From the NCBI GenBank assembly GCA_030041305.1, contig JASHOC010000054.1, forward strand, positions 1 to 39,047: a stretch of 39,047 nucleotides of DNA, written 5' to 3'. The position numbers were made by a program, and so were the translations under genes. Position 1 is the first letter of the stretch; each line of letters opens with the position of its first letter. The notes beneath the pieces were generated by a model. That model saw only the letters and a list, made by a program, of their open reading frames with translations. It was not told the origin of the DNA and searched no databases. The stretch is from Acidobacteriaceae bacterium. Lineage in GTDB: Bacteria; Acidobacteriota; Terriglobia; Terriglobales; Acidobacteriaceae. Below, piece after piece: positions 24,399-33,191 of this stretch.

Positions 24399-24836
24399 TC
24401 ATGCCAGAAGCACCGCCCCCTTCGTCCCGGTCGCCAACGCCCGGTCAAATGTCACAAGTCGCAGCCCGCCGACCGATGCGAACGCCGCCAGATATCCGTC
24501 CGCCCATTGCCTCGTTGCGGCTTGACGCCTGCTGGTCTGCCGGCGGAAGACGGGTTCAAGTCCGGCAGGTTCATCCATCAGACGGTTGCGCGGGTCGGCG
24601 ACCAGCGCATCGAAGGCTTCCCACGCTTGCGATTGCGTCAGCACGTCCGGCCCCATGGCGGCTCTGTTGGTGAGCAGGCGCAGTAGACCGAGCTGCGTGA
24701 ACCGGCAGAAGTAGAGAACCGCATCCTCCTCAAGCGAATCAATCCACGCCCTCGCAACCGGGTGATGAGGATGAATCTCATGCGTGGCTGCCAGCCACAC
24801 ATTCACGTCAGGGAAAAGGGATGTATTCGTAGACAC
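24399..24836 (-). CDS. PIN-domain toxin (VapC-like)
   Basis: A 145-residue PIN-domain ribonuclease. The acidic active-site residues appear in LFPDVNVWLAATHE (first Asp), FTQLGLLRLLT (Thr/Gln and acidic region), WADGYLAAFASVG (Asp) and LRLVTFDRAL (last Asp). This layout matches VapC-type toxins of type II toxin-antitoxin systems, which cleave RNA such as tRNA or rRNA. It starts with GTG at 24836, inside the last part of the antitoxin gene, so translation is coupled. It is convergent with the RDD gene. Confidence 0.88.
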   Translation of the reverse strand: MSTNTSLFPDVNVWLAATHEIHPHHPVARAWIDSLEEDAVLYFCRFTQLGLLRLLTNRAAMGPDVLTQSQAWEAFDALVADPRNRLMDEPAGLEPVFRRQTSRRQAATRQWADGYLAAFASVGGLRLVTFDRALATGTKGAVLLA

Positions 24837-25044
24837 CTTCCTCGCCCAGTTTCAAGGAACCCGGATTCTTCGATGGAATTGTGGGGAGGCGGAAGCGGCG
24901 CGTCGGTTTCCTGGCTGGACCTCGATTGCCGAGCTGCGCGGCGACACCTTCGAGGATGACTTCGCGAATCGTTCTTCCCTCGCTGGCGGCGCGAATCTTG
25001 ATTTCACGGTAGATGGGATCCGGGATGTCGATGGTGGTGCGCAT
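24808..25044 (-). CDS. Ribbon-helix-helix antitoxin (VapB-like)
   Basis: A 78-residue protein. The N-terminus MRTTIDIPDPIYREIKIRAA followed by SEGRTIREVILEGV is a ribbon-helix-helix DNA-binding domain, and the C-terminal tail (TRRFRLPTIPSKNPGSLKL) would wrap and block the toxin. The gene overlaps the toxin gene by 29 bp and comes first, the usual antitoxin-toxin order. An inverted repeat over its start codon (25043-25066) is a likely autoregulatory operator. Both genes look intact. Confidence 0.85.
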   Translation of the reverse strand: MRTTIDIPDPIYREIKIRAASEGRTIREVILEGVAAQLGNRGPARKPTRRFRLPTIPSKNPGSLKLGEEGVYEYIPFP

Positions 25045-25066
25045 ATTTATATATTGCCATAAATAT
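25043..25066. promoter_or_regulatory. Inverted repeat at the toxin-antitoxin start, likely operator
   Basis: ATATTTAT and ATAAATAT form a perfect 8-bp inverted repeat separated by 8 bases, AT-rich in a GC-rich genome. The left arm overlaps the antitoxin start codon. Antitoxins of this class bind such palindromes to repress their own operon, and the minus strand also offers TATATA/TATAAA as a -10 box here. Confidence 0.55.
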
Positions 25067-25258
25067 GGAGCCGATTGACGCGCCTGCCGCCAGCCGATTT
25101 TCCCACATCCCGCTCCGTCAACCCGTTACCAAAGTATTCTCCCTCATAGCAAAGCCCTTCCGCCCCAATTCCCGTTGCCGGGCATTCCGTCCGTTTCCGC
25201 TACACTCGATCAGGATCGGAAAGGCCGGGCAAGGATCGGATGGGCGGGGCAGGAGGCT

Positions 25259-25600
25259 CTCCTTTTGAAAACACCTGCAAGAGGAACTCGGCAACCATCG
25301 TTTTTTCAACTACTTGCGAGTTCACGAGAAACTAACCACCTTGTTTTCAAACACTTGCCCATCTACGATAAGATAAGTGCTCTGTTTTCCAACACTTGTG
25401 CATTCGCGGCGGAAAACTAACCTGTTTTTGAGTACCTGCAGTTCGCTTAAGAATGACCACCTTGTTTTCAAACACTTGTAAGTCGTTGGAATATAAATCA
25501 TTTGTTTTCAAACACTTGTGAATCAGCGACGCAAAACCAACCTGTTTTCAAGCACTTGCAGTTCGCTGAAAAATAAACCACTTGTTTTCAAACACTTGAT
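25259..25600. repeat. Tandem array of nine degenerate 40-bp units (120-bp higher-order repeat)
   Basis: The core TTGTTTTCAAACACTTG recurs with its ACTTG ending at about 25277, 25316, 25357, 25398, 25438, 25478, 25518, 25558 and 25598, giving steps of 39, 41, 41 and then 40. The rest of each unit (consensus close to CAGTTCGCNGAAAANTAACC) is more variable but related. Units three apart match better than neighbours: 25381-25480 aligns closely with 25501-25600, so the higher-order period is 120 bp. The stretch is much more AT-rich than its surroundings. No frame stays open across it, although peptides like LQVLENRLVLRR and LQVLKNRLVFRREC appear on the minus strand in successive frames. The role is unknown. 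Confidence 0.85.
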
Positions 25601-25721
25601 CAAACGCTTAATCAAGGAAGGGGGGGCCGGCGGACTCTCGCTTATGCGATGCGCCATGGCCCGCGCCCGGAGAGCCGGCGCCGCAGATCCTGGCGGGGAA
25701 CCGCCTACAATCAGGACGACG

Positions 25722-26873
25722 ATGAAACGAAAACTCAGGGTGGGCATTCTCTTTGGCGGCCGGAGCGGCGAACACGAAGTTTCCCTGCTCTCGGCCGCCT
25801 CGATTCTGCAGGCGATTGATCGCAGCAAATTTGACGTAACGCCGATCGGCATCACCAAGGAGGGCCGCTGGCTGGCGGCGGCGGATGCGCGCGGGCTGCT
25901 GGAGGGGGACTCAAGCGCGGTGGCCCGACGGCTCCGCGCCGGCGATCCGGAGGCGACGCCCGGCGCCAAGCTGCTGCATGAGGGGATTCCGACGCTGCTC
26001 GCGCCCATGCCCGGCCCGCAAGGCCCCGAGGGGAGAGCCATCGATGTCATCTTTCCGGTGCTGCACGGAACCTTTGGCGAAGACGGCACCATCCAGGGGT
26101 TATTCGAACTGGCCGGCATCGCGTATGTCGGTTCCGGCGTGCTGGGCTCCTCGGCGGGGATGGATAAAGATGTGATGAAGCGGCTCTTTGCCCAGGCGGA
26201 GCTGCCGATCGTCAAGCACCTGACGCTGTTGCGTGGGGAGTGGGAGAAGTCGCCGCGCAAAGCTGTCGCCCGCGTGGAGGCGGCGCTCGATTTTCCGGTC
26301 TTTGTCAAGCCCGCGAACCTGGGTTCGTCGGTGGGCATTTCGAAGGCGCACCACCGGCGAGAGCTCCCGGATGCGCTCGATCTGGCCGCCAAATACGACC
26401 GCAAGCTGATTGTGGAGCAGGGCGTGGGCGGCAAGAAGTTGCGCGCCCGGGAATTCGAAGTGGGCGTGCTGGGCAATGACGATCCCACCGCCAGCGTGGT
26501 GGGTGAGATCATTCCCGGCAAGGAGTTTTACGACTACGAGGCCAAATATCTGTCGGAGGGCTCGGTTCCGGTGATTCCGGCCAAGCTCGCTCGTGCAGAA
26601 GCCAGGCAGATTCGCGAGATGGCGGTGGAGGCGTTCAAGGCCTGTGACCTGGCGGGGCTGGCGCGCGTCGATTTTCTGATGGAGCCCGAAGGCCGGCGCC
26701 GCATTTTTCTGAACGAAGTGAACACGATGCCGGGTTTCACGCGTATCAGCATGTACCCCAAGCTATGGGAGGCCACCGGGATCGGCTATAGGGACCTGAT
26801 TACCCGGTTGATCGAGCTGGCCCTCGAACGGCAGGCGGAGAAGAGCCGGACGACGTACAGCCGGGAGGAGTAG
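25722..26873 (+). CDS. ddl: D-alanine--D-alanine ligase
   Basis: A 383-residue ATP-grasp enzyme that joins two D-alanines for peptidoglycan precursors in the cytoplasm. It begins MKRKLRVGILFGGRSGEHEV, followed by VIFPVLHGTFGEDGTIQG, VGSGVLGSSAGMDKDVMK, the ATP-grasp stretch VFVKPANLGSSVGISKAH, and the metal region RVDFLMEPEGRRRIFLNEVN then TMPGFTRISMYPK. The ATG at 25722 sets the usual N-terminus; the frame is open back into the repeat array at 25518, but that part has no family similarity. The RBS is modest (AGGAC). It stands alone rather than in a mur cluster. Confidence 0.96.
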   Translation: MKRKLRVGILFGGRSGEHEVSLLSAASILQAIDRSKFDVTPIGITKEGRWLAAADARGLLEGDSSAVARRLRAGDPEATPGAKLLHEGIPTLLAPMPGPQGPEGRAIDVIFPVLHGTFGEDGTIQGLFELAGIAYVGSGVLGSSAGMDKDVMKRLFAQAELPIVKHLTLLRGEWEKSPRKAVARVEAALDFPVFVKPANLGSSVGISKAHHRRELPDALDLAAKYDRKLIVEQGVGGKKLRAREFEVGVLGNDDPTASVVGEIIPGKEFYDYEAKYLSEGSVPVIPAKLARAEARQIREMAVEAFKACDLAGLARVDFLMEPEGRRRIFLNEVNTMPGFTRISMYPKLWEATGIGYRDLITRLIELALERQAEKSRTTYSREE

Positions 26874-26879
26874 GCAGGG

Positions 26880-26963
26880 TCAGAGATCAGTCGTCTGAGA
26901 TCAGAGATCAGTGGTCAGAGATCAGAGATGAGAAACCAGGGATCGGGAGTCAGGGATCGGGAG
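26880..26963. repeat. Low-complexity repeat of TCAGAGATCAG-like units
   Basis: Directly after ddl, TCAGAGATCAG and variants (GTCAGAGATCAG, CAGGGATCGGGAG) recur about seven times in 84 bp. It looks like a simple degenerate repeat. The rest of the gap up to 27341 contains no gene I can support and a GAGGAGG ribosome binding site for the aminotransferase. Confidence 0.6.
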
Positions 26964-27341
26964 CCTTGGTCAGGCTTCTTGGTTTTTCTCTGACAGCGGG
27001 CCAGCGTGCTATTCTCAGGTGCAGCAGATCTATTATGCAGACGCGCAGGGCCAAAGGGATAGAGTGTTTCCCAGCCAGAAGAAGCTGGTCCCGCGAGCGC
27101 TGGCTTCGACCGCGCCGGCGCCTGTGCGTGTTGCCCATCCGCATCCGACCTAGCCTCTTCGGCGGCGATTAGCAACACACCCGCCGAAGTCTGCCGCTCC
27201 TTCTCGCCTTCAGGGGCGAGCAGAAGTAGACGATCCCGCTTGCCGGGATCTGCGGCCGCGCCCCATCCGCTCATGGATCGAGATCGCTGCACGGATTGGA
27301 CCGCGAACGCCCCACAACCCATCGGCCGAGGAGGCTCTTCC

Positions 27342-28736
27342 ATGACCCGCCACGAATACCATCCGCAATACGGACCCAAGCTTGTCACTTCCCTGCCCGG
27401 ACCCAGGGCCAAGGCCGCCGTTGCGGCCGACCAACGCCTTATCTCGCCCAGCTACACGCGCAGTTATCCGCTGGTGGCCAAGCGCGGCCGCGGCATCCGC
27501 GTGGAAGATGTGGACGGTAACGAGTTTCTCGACTTCGCCGCCGGCATCGCCGTGGTTTCCACCGGCCACTGTCATCCCGAGGTCGTGGCGGCGGTCCAAA
27601 AGCAGGCCGCTGACCTGATCCACATCTCCGGAACCGATTTTTATTACCAGGGAATGACCGACCTTGCCGACCGGCTTTCAGCCGTGGCGCCGATGCCCGG
27701 CCCGCACCGCTTCTTCTACGGCAATTCCGGCGCCGAAGCCATTGAATGCGCGCTCAAGCTGGCCCGTTATCACACGGGCCGGCAGCACGTCATCTCGTTC
27801 CTCGGCGCATTTCACGGCCGCACCATGGGCGCGCTCTCCCTTACCGGGTCGAAACCGCAGCAGAAGCGCCGCTTCTCGCCCCTTGTCCCCGGCGTTACGC
27901 ACGTACCGTTTCCTTACACCTACCGCGGCTGCAACGGCGGACCCGAGGAACAGGAAGCCTTTGAACTGGGTTGCGCACGGTATATCGAAGAGAAGCTCTT
28001 CAAGACCATCCTGCCGCCCGAAGAGGTGGCCGCCATTTTCATTGAGCCGATCCAGGGCGAGGGTGGCTATGTGGTGGCGCCGGACAATTTCCTGCGCGAG
28101 CTGCGCGCCCTCTGCGACCGGCACGGCATCCTGCTCGTCGTCGACGAGGTGCAATGCGGCTGTGGGCGCACCGGCAAGTGGTGGGCCGTCCAGCACTCCG
28201 GCGTGGAGCCGGACATGGTTTGCCTGGCCAAGGGCATTGCCAGCGGCATGCCGCTCGGCGTATGCATGACCCGCGCGGAAATCATGGACTGGGCTCCCGG
28301 CTCGCACGCTTCCACCTTCGGCGGCAATCCCGTCTCGATCGCCGCCGCGCTGGCCACGATGGACATCATTGAGCGCGAAGCCATGGCCAACGCCGCTCGT
28401 GTTGGGGGGTTGATGCTCGAGCGTCTGCGCGGCTGGAAGAAAACTCATGCGCTCGTAGGCGACGTGCGCGGGCGCGGATTGATGATCGGCATCGAGCTGG
28501 TCAAAGACCAATCGACGCGCGAGCCCGCCCCAGAGCTGCGCAACCGTGTGGAGACCCTGGCTTTCGAGCGGGGTCTCATGGTGCTGGGCTGCGGCGAAAG
28601 CTCGCTCCGGCTATCGCCTCCGCTCGTGGTCAGGCCCGAGGAAGCCACCGTCGCGCTCGATATCCTCGAGGAGGCGCTGACTCTGGCCGAAAACGAGCAG
28701 ACACAAGCCGCGCCCGTGGAGGTTGCCCGCGTGTGA
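27342..28736 (+). CDS. Class III aminotransferase, 4-aminobutyrate type
   Basis: A 464-residue PLP enzyme. Key segments are DVDGNEFLDFAAGIAVVSTG, FFYGNSGAEAIECALKLAR, AFHGRTMGALSLTGSK, FIEPIQGEGGYVVAP, LLVVDEVQCGCGRTGKWW with the PLP aspartate, CLAKGIASGMPLG with the Schiff-base lysine, and HASTFGGNPVSIAAALA. This pattern is typical of 4-aminobutyrate/acetylornithine aminotransferases; the GCNGG segment and overall length favour the GABA or diamino branch, but the amino donor is not fixed by sequence alone. The ATG at 27342 has GAGGAGG 9 bases upstream. Convergent with asnS. Confidence 0.9.
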   Translation: MTRHEYHPQYGPKLVTSLPGPRAKAAVAADQRLISPSYTRSYPLVAKRGRGIRVEDVDGNEFLDFAAGIAVVSTGHCHPEVVAAVQKQAADLIHISGTDFYYQGMTDLADRLSAVAPMPGPHRFFYGNSGAEAIECALKLARYHTGRQHVISFLGAFHGRTMGALSLTGSKPQQKRRFSPLVPGVTHVPFPYTYRGCNGGPEEQEAFELGCARYIEEKLFKTILPPEEVAAIFIEPIQGEGGYVVAPDNFLRELRALCDRHGILLVVDEVQCGCGRTGKWWAVQHSGVEPDMVCLAKGIASGMPLGVCMTRAEIMDWAPGSHASTFGGNPVSIAAALATMDIIEREAMANAARVGGLMLERLRGWKKTHALVGDVRGRGLMIGIELVKDQSTREPAPELRNRVETLAFERGLMVLGCGESSLRLSPPLVVRPEEATVALDILEEALTLAENEQTQAAPVEVARV

Positions 28737-28809
28737 CCATCCGGCCATGGGGGTTACCGACTCCGTCGCCCCAGTTTCGAGACGCGGAAAGGTGCGAACC
28801 CCTGTGAGT

Positions 28810-30168
28810 TTACGGGTAAATTCTGTGCAGCGTCCGCGCGAAGGGGATGGTTTCTCGCACGTGGTCGAGGCCGCATATCCACGAGACCACGCGTTCAATG
28901 CCCATACCGAAGCCTGAGTGCGGCACGCTGCCGTAACGGCGCAGGTCGAGGTACCACTCGAAGGCGCTGCGCGGCAGGTTGTGCTGGTCGATGCGCGCGC
29001 TCAGCAGCTCGTAACTTGAAAGACGCTGCGAGCCGCCGATTACCTCCCCATAGCCCTCGGGCGCGAGCACGTCCACGCACAGCGCGTAGCGCGGATCTTC
29101 GGGGTCGGGCTCCATATAAAATGCCTTCACATTGGCCGGATACCGGTGCACCATCACCGGACGGTCATACTGCGAGCTGAGCCAGGTTTCGTCGGGTGAG
29201 CCAAAGTCATTGCCGTACGCGAAGGGCTGTTCCAGATGGCCGTCCTTATGAGCCTGATTGAGCATGTCTACGGCCTGGTCGTAGCGCAGGCGGGGGAAGG
29301 GCGGCTTGACCGGCTCGAGCTTGGCCGCATCGCGGCCGATCGTTTCCAGCTCGGCGGCGCGGTTCTTGAGCACGCTTTGCACGATGTGCGAGAGGCAATT
29401 CTCGCTCAATTCCATGAGTCCGTCGAGGTTCATGAAGGCCACCTCGGGCTCGACCATCCAAAATTCCGTCAAATGCCGGCGGGTTTTCGATTTTTCTGCG
29501 CGAAAAGTGGGGCCAAAGCTATAGACCTTGCCCAGCGCCAACGCTGTGGCCTCAACGTATAGCTGGCCGGATTGGGTGAGAAAAGCGGGGTCGCCGAAGT
29601 AGTCCACCGGGAAGAGCGTCGAAGTGCCTTCGCAGGCCGCCGGGGTCAAAATGGGCGGATCGGTGCGAATGAAGCCATTCGAATCGAAAAACTCGGCGGT
29701 CGCGCGCATGATCTCCGCACGGATGCGCAGGATGGCCGACTGGCGCGGCGAACGCACCCACAGATGCCGGTGCTCCATAAGGAAATCGACGCCGTGCTCC
29801 TTGAGCGTAATAGGATACGGGTCCGACTCGGGCACGCGCTGCACCACTGTCAAATCTTCGACGTCCAGTTCATAGCCGCCCGGCGCGCGCTTGTCCGCCC
29901 GCACTTTTCCGGCAACAATGACGCTCGACTCCTGAGTGAGATTTTTGAGCGCGTCGAAGACTTGAGGCGAGACGCTTTTGACGTGCGCCACCCCCTGGAT
30001 CAATCCCGTGCCGTCGCGAAAGATCGGGAACAACAGCTTGCCGCTCTCGCGCAGGTTATACAGCCATCCGTGCAGGGTGACGGATTGGCCTTCGTGGAGG
30101 CCGATTTCGGCGATAGTGGCGACGGGCGGTTGAGCTCTACGGGTTTCGGAAGCGGTTTCTTCGGGCAT
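28810..30168 (-). CDS. asnS: Asparaginyl-tRNA synthetase
   Basis: A 452-residue class II tRNA synthetase that charges tRNA-Asn. The N-terminal anticodon-binding OB domain reads [20 protein letters not shown] then [11 protein letters not shown]. In the catalytic domain, motif 2 is [20 protein letters not shown] and motif 3 is [20 protein letters not shown]; the end [13 protein letters not shown] is typical of AsnRS rather than AspRS (which has a GAD insert, absent here). Its presence suggests direct charging of Asn, although the indirect Gat route may coexist. The start at 30168 has a weak RBS. Confidence 0.96.
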   Translation of the reverse strand: MPEETASETRRAQPPVATIAEIGLHEGQSVTLHGWLYNLRESGKLLFPIFRDGTGLIQGVAHVKSVSPQVFDALKNLTQESSVIVAGKVRADKRAPGGYELDVEDLTVVQRVPESDPYPITLKEHGVDFLMEHRHLWVRSPRQSAILRIRAEIMRATAEFFDSNGFIRTDPPILTPAACEGTSTLFPVDYFGDPAFLTQSGQLYVEATALALGKVYSFGPTFRAEKSKTRRHLTEFWMVEPEVAFMNLDGLMELSENCLSHIVQSVLKNRAAELETIGRDAAKLEPVKPPFPRLRYDQAVDMLNQAHKDGHLEQPFAYGNDFGSPDETWLSSQYDRPVMVHRYPANVKAFYMEPDPEDPRYALCVDVLAPEGYGEVIGGSQRLSSYELLSARIDQHNLPRSAFEWYLDLRRYGSVPHSGFGMGIERVVSWICGLDHVRETIPFARTLHRIYP

Positions 30169-30395
30169 AACTCGGCTTTCTGGATGGCGTAGTGCTTTGC
30201 CTTCTCACTCCGCTTATCCGGCCATCGCGAAGCGCGCGGAAATCATCGGATCGGGGGCATGGCTCCAGAGTCATCAGGATAGCGCGGGATGACTCGCGGC
30301 AGCGGCGATGCGCCCGGCTTTCGTGGCATAAGAATTTTTGTTGATCTGGACAAGCATTTGCCTCCGGCGCATCCTAAGTATAAGCGGGAGGTGCG

Positions 30396-31139
30396 ATGGG
30401 CGATTTGGCATTGATCAAGAGCGAAGAGGTGCACAAGACTCAGGCCGATCCAGAGACCGCGGAGCGGTTCATCGAAGAGAAGCGCATCGGCGAGCGCATC
30501 CGGCGGCTACGGCTCAAGAAATCCATGGGGTTGGTGGAGTTGGGGAAGCGCACGGGGCTTTCGGCGAGTTTTTTGTCGCAACTGGAGACCGGGCGGGTGG
30601 TTCCTACGCTGCGCAACCTGGCGCGTATTGCGATGGTCTTTTCGAAAGATCTGTCTTATTTTTTTGAATGCGAGCCGGCCCCGGTGTTTCGGATTCACCG
30701 CCGTACGGAGCGGGTGAAGATGCCGCAGACAGGCGTCGAGCCGCCGACCTACTTTTTTGAGAGCTTGGGGTACCTGGTGCCCGATCGGCACATGGACCCT
30801 TATTATGCCGAGTTTATTCCCATCGAAGGCGGCGCAGAGCCGAAGGCGCACATTCATCCGGGCTCGGAGTTTCTCTATTTGTTGGGCGGCGAATTGAGAC
30901 TGCGGCACGGAGACCAGGAAAGCACTCTTGCGGCGGGGGACGCGGCCTACTTCGACGCCGGCACCCCGCACTCGTATGCGTGCATGGGGCCCAAACCCGC
31001 GGGAGCAATTATCGTCACCATGCACCATACGCCAGCGGCCCAGCCGCAGCCCTTGCGCGCCGCCGCGCCCGGCCCACGCTCCGTTCCCTCCGCGGCCAAA
31101 GCGAATGACGGTGACGGACGCCAGGTCAGCTCGTTCTAA
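30396..31139 (+). CDS. XRE-family transcriptional regulator with cupin domain
   Basis: A 247-residue regulator. Residues 28-90 form an XRE helix-turn-helix (RIGERIRRLRLKKSMGLVEL, then SASFLSQLETGRVVPTLRNL). Residues 130-210 form a cupin barrel: KAHIHPGSEFLYLLGGELRL and TLAAGDAAYFDAGTPHSY. This XRE-cupin architecture usually senses a small ligand through the cupin, controlling amine, amino-acid or sugar pathways. The start at 30396 has GGGAGGT upstream. It is divergent from asnS with 227 bp between. The nearby aminotransferase could be a target, but this is a guess. Confidence 0.92.
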   Translation: MGDLALIKSEEVHKTQADPETAERFIEEKRIGERIRRLRLKKSMGLVELGKRTGLSASFLSQLETGRVVPTLRNLARIAMVFSKDLSYFFECEPAPVFRIHRRTERVKMPQTGVEPPTYFFESLGYLVPDRHMDPYYAEFIPIEGGAEPKAHIHPGSEFLYLLGGELRLRHGDQESTLAAGDAAYFDAGTPHSYACMGPKPAGAIIVTMHHTPAAQPQPLRAAAPGPRSVPSAAKANDGDGRQVSSF

Positions 31140-31237
31140 ATCAGTTCCAAAGCTATTGCGCCTTGAAGTCATTCGTTGCGCTTCTTCGTAGAGACAAAGC
31201 AACAGACTCGAAAGCGCAAGGCGCCTAAAATGGAGAT

Positions 31238-31693
31238 ATGAGCCACGAAGGCATTCGATTTGTTTCGAAGGAAGAGGAGGCGCGCGAGAGCCGGGAGAAC
31301 CGTCCGCTGCCCCGGATTGCGATTACGCCGGCGAAGGTGCGTGTGCTCCTGACCGAGGGCAAAGGACTGGAGATCGACTGGACCGACGGACACAAGAGCG
31401 CCTGGAGTTTTGCGTGGCTGCGCGAGGCATGCCCCTGCGCCACCTGCGTGGAACAGCGCAACGCCGAAAGGCGCAAGCCGGGCCAGCCGAAGCTCAAGCC
31501 CGCCGAGTTGCTGCCCATGTACACGCCGCCGCCCAAACCGGCGAGCGTGCATCCGGTGGGCCGCTATGCCCTTGAGTTCGCCTGGCTGGATGGGCACCGC
31601 AGCGGGATCTATTCGTGGGAGTATCTGCGCCGGAACTGTCAATGCAGCGAGTGCACCTTTGAGGCCTCGGAAACCAGGGGGACGCCAAACTAG
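31238..31693 (+). CDS. DUF971 family protein
   Basis: A 151-residue protein. The DUF971 signature is IDWTDGHKSAWSFAWLREAC followed by PCATCV, then YALEFAWLDGHRSGIYSWEY and the cysteine pair NCQCSEC at the C-terminus. Family members resemble the N-terminal domain of gamma-butyrobetaine hydroxylase and may bind zinc through the Cys pairs; they also occur near Fe-S assembly or Mrp genes, which are not seen here. The start at 31238 has TGGAGAT upstream. It lies 98 bp after the XRE-cupin regulator on the same strand. Confidence 0.88.
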   Translation: MSHEGIRFVSKEEEARESRENRPLPRIAITPAKVRVLLTEGKGLEIDWTDGHKSAWSFAWLREACPCATCVEQRNAERRKPGQPKLKPAELLPMYTPPPKPASVHPVGRYALEFAWLDGHRSGIYSWEYLRRNCQCSECTFEASETRGTPN

Positions 31694-31846
31694 GGTTGGC
31701 GTTGCAGTTGACGATTTCTGAAAAGGGAATCGCCGAAATTCAGGAAGACGGTCCCGCGCGTCTTGTGCTAAAAGAGGTAAATTGCCTGCGGGCCAGTCCT
31801 GTTCCCGGGCCCGGCCAGGTGGGATTCCACTCCACGGGAGGGGAAC

Positions 31847-32788
31847 TTGAGTCTTCGCGCTCTCTCCACACTTTTCTTTTGCAGCCTGTTCGCAGCCGTC
31901 ACACCGCACGCGCAACAACTTACGCTCGAAGGGCAGACCGGGGGTTTCCTGACCCCCACGGCCTACGTTGTCTACACGGAAAAGGGCTCGTTTTTTTCGC
32001 ACCCGGCCGTGGGCTACCACTTCGTAAACAGCAACGCCGTAATCGGCGACATTCACACTTTCAACTTTGAAGAAGGCTTCGCCAACCGCGCCGAAATCGG
32101 CTACACGCGCAGTGTGCACATCACCGGCAATAGTGCGGCTTTCAGCAGCCTGTGGCACTTCGCAGGCATGAACGTCTTCAACGGCAAAGTGGTGGCGCTC
32201 AAAGAAAGCACAGGCGGCGAGTGGATGCCGGGCATCGGCGTGGGTGGAGTGGTGCGCACCGGCGACCGGTTTGTTTCGGGAGCGATTAACCAACTGTTAA
32301 CCGGGAAGCTGAAAACCTACACCAACGGCGATATCTATGCGGTCGCCACCAAGAGCTATCTCAAACCGCCATTGCCGATCCTCGCGAACCTGGGGCTGAA
32401 GTTTACCAATGCTTCAATCTACGGCATTGGGGGTCAGGCGACGCGATTCGGTGGCCGACTGTTCGGCGGGCTGGGCTTTCCGCTTCCTGGCCCGTGGAAG
32501 ACGGCCATTGTTCCGGCCGCGGGATTCACGCAGGAACCGCCGCAGATTGTGAACCTGGGCGCGATTCTGTATCCGCCTCCGGGCAAGGCGCATATCCCCA
32601 CCACCCTTGATTACGCGCTGCGCATCACGCAGAAGGAGAGTCCCCATTTCGCCTTCGATATCGGCGTAGGTCAGGTGGCGGGAACCATCGGAGATACGGT
32701 GCTCCCGACGCCCGGAGGGCCGGTGATCGCGCCCGTGAACCTTGAGGCCCGCCACGTTTTTGGCATGGGGCTGAGCATCCGCCCCTGA
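31847..32788 (+). CDS. Exported protein, probable outer-membrane beta-barrel (DUF3034-like)
   Basis: A 313-residue protein starting with TTG at 31847, supported by GGGAGGGG just upstream. Residues 1-22 are a signal peptide (LSTLFFCSLFAAVTPHAQ). The mature part alternates short strands and turns rich in Gly/Asn/Thr (GGFLTPTAYVVYTEKGSFF, AEIGYTRSVHITGNSAAF, GIGVGGVVRTGD) and ends in HVFGMGLSIRP, consistent with an outer-membrane beta-barrel, possibly of the DUF3034 type. I cannot name a function. It lies 153 bp after the DUF971 gene on the same strand. Confidence 0.72.
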   Translation: MSLRALSTLFFCSLFAAVTPHAQQLTLEGQTGGFLTPTAYVVYTEKGSFFSHPAVGYHFVNSNAVIGDIHTFNFEEGFANRAEIGYTRSVHITGNSAAFSSLWHFAGMNVFNGKVVALKESTGGEWMPGIGVGGVVRTGDRFVSGAINQLLTGKLKTYTNGDIYAVATKSYLKPPLPILANLGLKFTNASIYGIGGQATRFGGRLFGGLGFPLPGPWKTAIVPAAGFTQEPPQIVNLGAILYPPPGKAHIPTTLDYALRITQKESPHFAFDIGVGQVAGTIGDTVLPTPGGPVIAPVNLEARHVFGMGLSIRP

Positions 32789-33191
32789 CGCCATTTTACT
32801 GCCGCGGGTCCCCCGTCACTGACCCCCCATCCCCGGATTTTGAAGTTTAACTGTATTTCATACAGCAGCTTACGGACAACGCAAAGCTTGCGTCCCACGT
32901 CCCGCCCCCGAGGTTAGTTGGTCGTCAAGACAACTCGATGAGGTTAGACCGGTTCGAAGCCTCAGTAGGCTGTTCGTTGTCGGTCTGGGTTATGTTTTCA
33001 GGCGCTTGCCGCATCAAACCGGAACCTTTCGCCGTTTACGCTGGCGGGCTCCCGCCCATAGAGAACTTACTCCGACCAGCCCGATTCATGTGCTCTTCAG
33101 GGCCGTAGCAGCCGGAAACAAGCCTTCTCGGTTCGGGGTAAGTGAATTCTCCGCTCCGGAAGGCTGCGATCGGAAGGTAGGAGGTTTTTCT
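32789..33191. other. Intergenic region with a perfect palindrome
   Basis: No gene supported. CTGTATTTCATACAG at 32851-32865 is a perfect 6-bp inverted repeat with a 3-base centre. It resembles an operator, but its CTG-N9-CAG spacing is one base short of the E. coli LexA box. AGGAGG at 33179-33184 is the RBS of the next gene. Confidence 0.35.

Noticed and set aside
25259..25600. CRISPR array
   Set aside because: The units are regular, but the core is only about 17 bp with mismatches, the intervening parts resemble one another, and no cas gene is in the window.
25518..25721. N-terminal extension of Ddl reading through the repeat array
   Set aside because: The frame is open, but this part is translated repeat with no family similarity; the standard Ddl N-terminus starts at 25722.
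26915..27412. 165-codon minus-strand frame between ddl and the aminotransferase
   Set aside because: It partly reads the simple TCAGAGATCAG repeat, overlaps the aminotransferase start and has no family.
31169..32293. 374-codon open frame on the minus strand
   Set aside because: It is antisense to DUF971 and the outer-membrane-type gene; both of those have signatures and RBSs, this frame has neither.
32851..32865. LexA box
   Set aside because: The spacing is CTG-N9-CAG instead of N10, and no SOS gene follows, so it is reported only as a palindrome.
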